Positions 60,764-64,000 of a stretch of DNA of 64,000 nt are shown one piece after another. The notes beneath the pieces are model-generated. The model did not search any database and was not told the DNA's origin. It saw only the letters and a program-made list of their open reading frames with translations. Numbering within the stretch: position 1 is the first letter of the stretch; the number at the start of each line of letters is the position of its first letter. A program made the translations under genes and the position numbers. The stretch lies in assembly GCF_016906535.1 (NCBI RefSeq), contig NC_057371.1, positions 1,674,001 through 1,738,000 on the forward strand. The letters run 5' to 3'. Source of the stretch: Rhizoctonia solani. Lineage: Eukaryota > Basidiomycota > Agaricomycetes > Cantharellales > Ceratobasidiaceae.

Positions 60764-63700
60764 TCAGTCTTCTTTCCGTACTTCATCTTGTGCTGTAGAT
60801 CTATCTAGAATCTTCTTTGCAATATCGTCAATTTTCGCAAACTGAAACGGGAATCGCGCATTGTAAAGGAATGGCCGGAGGTCAAATCCTAATTTATGGC
60901 GCTCTCTATCAGCCTGGTTCCGTGGGTCATTAAAATGATCTTACGGTTATCATCGGGACTGTACGACTCCTGTAATGAGGTTGCAAAGGATCAATTCATG
61001 AAATTGGATCGCTATCCCTCGGAAACGTACCGCATGGTAAGATGGAGTGAGGGTCGTCATCTTGTGTCGATTGCGAGCATGTTCAAAAAAGAATAGCTTG
61101 ACTTTGTCGGCGATCTGTTGCCAGCTTTCGTTAACAGGCGAGCTCCGAAAGGGCGAGAACATCCGAACCTGTGTGGGGGAGAGCATGCTACCCCACTCTT
61201 GAATTAACTTGCAGAACATGCTATACGGGCCGCATTTCTCGACCTTTCGTAACCTCCCAAAGACAGAGAGCTCGTCGTATGTCATGCCCATGTCCGCCTA
61301 GCAGTAGCATAATTGACAGTCAATCTTCATGCAGCGTTCGGGACTCACCTCATCGGCCTGAACGTAACTTTCAGTGATTGGTTCCAGCTCAGCTGTGGGA
61401 ACTGCATCAAGGAAACTAAAACAGCAATTAATAGGCGCTCGCCGTTATGGTATAGTCACTTTTTACCTGCTGAGAATCGGCAAGTCAAAACTATCCTGGG
61501 CGTAGCGGATGAACTTCTTCAGATCTGTTTTACTAATGCCACCGATGGGATTTATGTCGGCTAGACGAATGACCATCATTATGAACGCATTGATACTAGC
61601 ATGTGGAGCATTTTTCGAAATGGATGGACTTACCCGATGAACAATCATACTTGGTAAGGTAACCCCGAAGACTTTTCCATTCGGTTAGCGTTCATATGCA
61701 ACACCCACACCGCATGTCACTCACCTCTCATCCACGTTCGCGCTTCCTAATACGAGCAAGCCACCCATCTTGCCGCGAACCCAGGGCAAGAGCTGTGCGA
61801 AAAGATAAGCGAGCACCATACGCAATCGTGCCTACACAAACCATGAGCTCTCCTGCTGCGCGCACATGCTTCTTTAAAGGCACAGAAATTTTCTGATAGA
61901 CTAACCTGTATGTTTTGTAGGGCCAAGTTTTCAGCATTCGAGCCCCCATGCGCACGGAACTGCGGGCGATGACCTGTTACTACCGCAAACAAGTTTCTGA
62001 TAGCCGTGACAAGACTGTCCATGTTCAAATCCACATGATAACTATGAAAGACTTGGTTAAGTGCTCATCCAGGTTTCGAGTGTCTCTCACTAACCTTCCT
62101 ATGGCTTCGCTTAATGCTTTAGCACGTTGTCGAGTATCACTGCTGGAGTTCTCCGTCCCCATATAACACGTGTGGAATATACGATTAGTGAATTCACGAG
62201 GATCTGTTGGAGTGTACGTTGATATTTCTGGCTCACCGCACATCCTACGTGCATCAGTGATGACCTGGGTATCTAAGTTTAATAAATTAGATCCACTCAG
62301 TCCAGTGCCAGCTGCTAGGACTGACCTCCTTTATTGGCGGCCTCGGAAACTAGACGGCTCATCGAATATACAATAACGGCAGTAGCACAGCTATCGATCC
62401 CTCCGCTCAGAGGAACAAAGTATCCCTGGGTTCGTGATCTTCGTAGGTAGTCCCAAAGCCAACATGCCGGTCCCAGGCTACAAAAACGTCAGTCCGGTCA
62501 AAAAAAAAAACTTGAAATAGACTTCTCAACGAACGCAATTTCTTCTTCAGGAGTGTGGTATCGAACTTTGAAATCCTGGATAGCGGCGGTGTTTAGGAGA
62601 GTGAAATCATCAGCCCCAGAGAGTGGCATGGGAACCTCGATGCGAGGATAACGTTGGGCCTCTGCAGCCTGCATGCTACGACTGCTGCGGGTTCTGTGAG
62701 CTCGGACATCCTCGATGTCCACGGTAGCGCTAACTACTTCTACGTCCGAAAGAGAAAACTGAGATCCTTGTGCTACGATTCGGCCATTAACGGCTATCAT
62801 AGCACACCCATCGTAGTACAGTCGGTCACCATCGCATCCTTGTTGATTGGCATATAAGTAGATTCCACCTAACTAGATCAAAGATTAGGGTGCAATTGAA
62901 TTAAAGCGAGAGCCTGAAATTCGAGCTGTGCCCACATACTTTCAGGGTAGCCTCTTTGATGAGTTCAACTCGCGTATAGAGCTTACGCAACTCGTGATGA
63001 CTACCACTAGAGTTAGTGAATATCTCTACGCCATCCAATCCCATAAGTATATGCGGGCTTTCCAACCCCCCATATGTTAGTAATAAGTTAACCCTATATA
63101 AATGTTAAAATATACCTCGCGGGAGTAAACAATTCTTCGCAAAGTTCAACTCCAATGCATGTGTCCATGGTGCTGATTACTGCGTCTCCAAATGGGACTT
63201 TGACCTAATATAGAGATCAGTGGGAATCAAAAGACCTCTAATAGAGGCTTTACCTGACCAGTGATTGCCCCGATCATTCTAGGAAGGTAGTGCTCTTCAG
63301 TTTGCCTATGCTTCTGCCACGGAGTGAAATATCGAAGCTCCCTGTAGTTTCCATCGTTTGCCAGCCACATCTTGGGTCGTATCAAAACGATTTTTCCATC
63401 GTGCACAATAATGCGGCAGTTGTACAACACGTTCTTATGAACAACAGGCCTAATGGATTGATTAGATTCAATGTAGAGATGCAAAAATCCGAACTACCCA
63501 CATTCCAATGTCACATAGTATCCCTCTCACGACCTCAGACTCAATAATCCGTCCGAGGATCTCCCATGAATGAAGGACAGTATCACCTACGGAAGTATGT
63601 AGCTATGATACCTCGGGGATCAATGAAATGAAAGAGGATACCTTCCAGAAAATGATCCAAGCACCCATATCCCCTAGGAACATTTTAAGCCCATTGCCTC

Positions 63701-64000
63701 GCGATCATTCTATTTACCCACGGAATTTCAAGCTCGGGACCGACTCTTAGGGTGGCGCCTCGCTCCTTTGCTATGCGAATACTTTCCACAATACGCTCGT
63801 AGTTCCCCTACAAACCCTGTCAATTCACCAAACCCTTTTCCCTATCCTAACCCACTTGAAAGTCCAGAGCCCATTGATTCAAGGAACTGGTTTCTGATGG
63901 TAAGTGTATCAATCAGGTAGTTTCAAGTGAAGGTTCAAACCAACTATGAGAAGCATGGTTAGTTGAGTCCAAGGGAAAATATTTTGGGAGCTCACGTTGC
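60764..64000 (-). CDS. QNS1: Glutamine-dependent NAD+ synthetase, 5' end beyond window
   Basis: Makes NAD+ from nicotinic acid adenine dinucleotide, using glutamine as nitrogen donor. The window holds all but the first few codons: the minus strand enters with GCAAC/GTGAGC, an exon end and donor. The nitrilase (glutaminase) domain shows [72 protein letters not shown] (catalytic Cys) and [20 protein letters not shown]. The synthetase domain includes [18 protein letters not shown], the PP-loop [15 protein letters not shown] region near 62390, MFCKLIQEW, and [25 protein letters not shown]. The C-terminus [26 protein letters not shown] ends DEVRKED at 60764. About fifteen short exons. Confidence 0.93.

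Overview
The window is nuclear DNA of a filamentous basidiomycete. Genes are split by many short GT-AG introns (mostly about 50-60 nt), packed on both strands, and encode eukaryotic housekeeping proteins with fungal signatures (QNS1, AFI1, SPT20, ARP9, TRM82, ERV1). Codon usage, intron size, a TKL-type kinase, a beta-trefoil protein and a protein family known to me from Agaricomycete genomes fit an agaricomycete such as Rhizoctonia (Cantharellales). The species is my inference, not something the sequence proves.

Layout. 1-3.3 kb: the 5' end of a small secreted protein gene, a five-exon beta-trefoil gene and gene-poor DNA. 3.3-10.2 kb: POL1 (DNA polymerase alpha, minus), ZIM17 (plus), GRX5 (minus). 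10.3-12.1 kb: a broken member of an uncharacterised basidiomycete family. 12.8-18 kb: a one-TM protein, ERV1 and a protein kinase. 18.4-24.4 kb: a SUZ12/VEFS-box gene divergent from AFI1. 24.7-34.5 kb: an M20 peptidase, PER1, an EXPERA/TMEM97 protein, PRO2, a BRAP2/ETP1 ubiquitin ligase and ARP9. 34.6-41.7 kb: COQ6, TRM82, polyubiquitin and SEC53. 42.8-47 kb: a secreted Cys-containing protein, RPL30, a SET-domain protein and a VMA12-like factor. 47.3-55.9 kb: ADE17, HGH1, SPT20, a flavin-reductase-like protein and a four-TM protein. 56.3-64 kb: RPT4, SEC6 and QNS1, whose first codons lie beyond the window.

There is no operon logic. Many neighbours are divergent pairs with 90-215 bp between start codons (ARP9/COQ6, SUZ12/AFI1, HGH1/SPT20, POL1/ZIM17, PER1/TMEM97-like), or convergent with about 45-50 bp between stops (COQ6/TRM82, SEC6/QNS1). 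I saw no tRNA, rRNA, CRISPR or recognisable transposon.

A theme across the window is apparent one-base deletions, often at short homopolymers, inside otherwise conserved genes (polyubiquitin, RPL30, ERV1, the kinase, the SET gene and others), plus a 251/253-bp direct duplication inside POL1. These look more like sequencing and assembly faults than biology. The exception worth a look is the 10.3-12.1 kb gene, where breaks are much denser and the surviving motifs suggest, as inference only, a permuted papain-like hydrolase.
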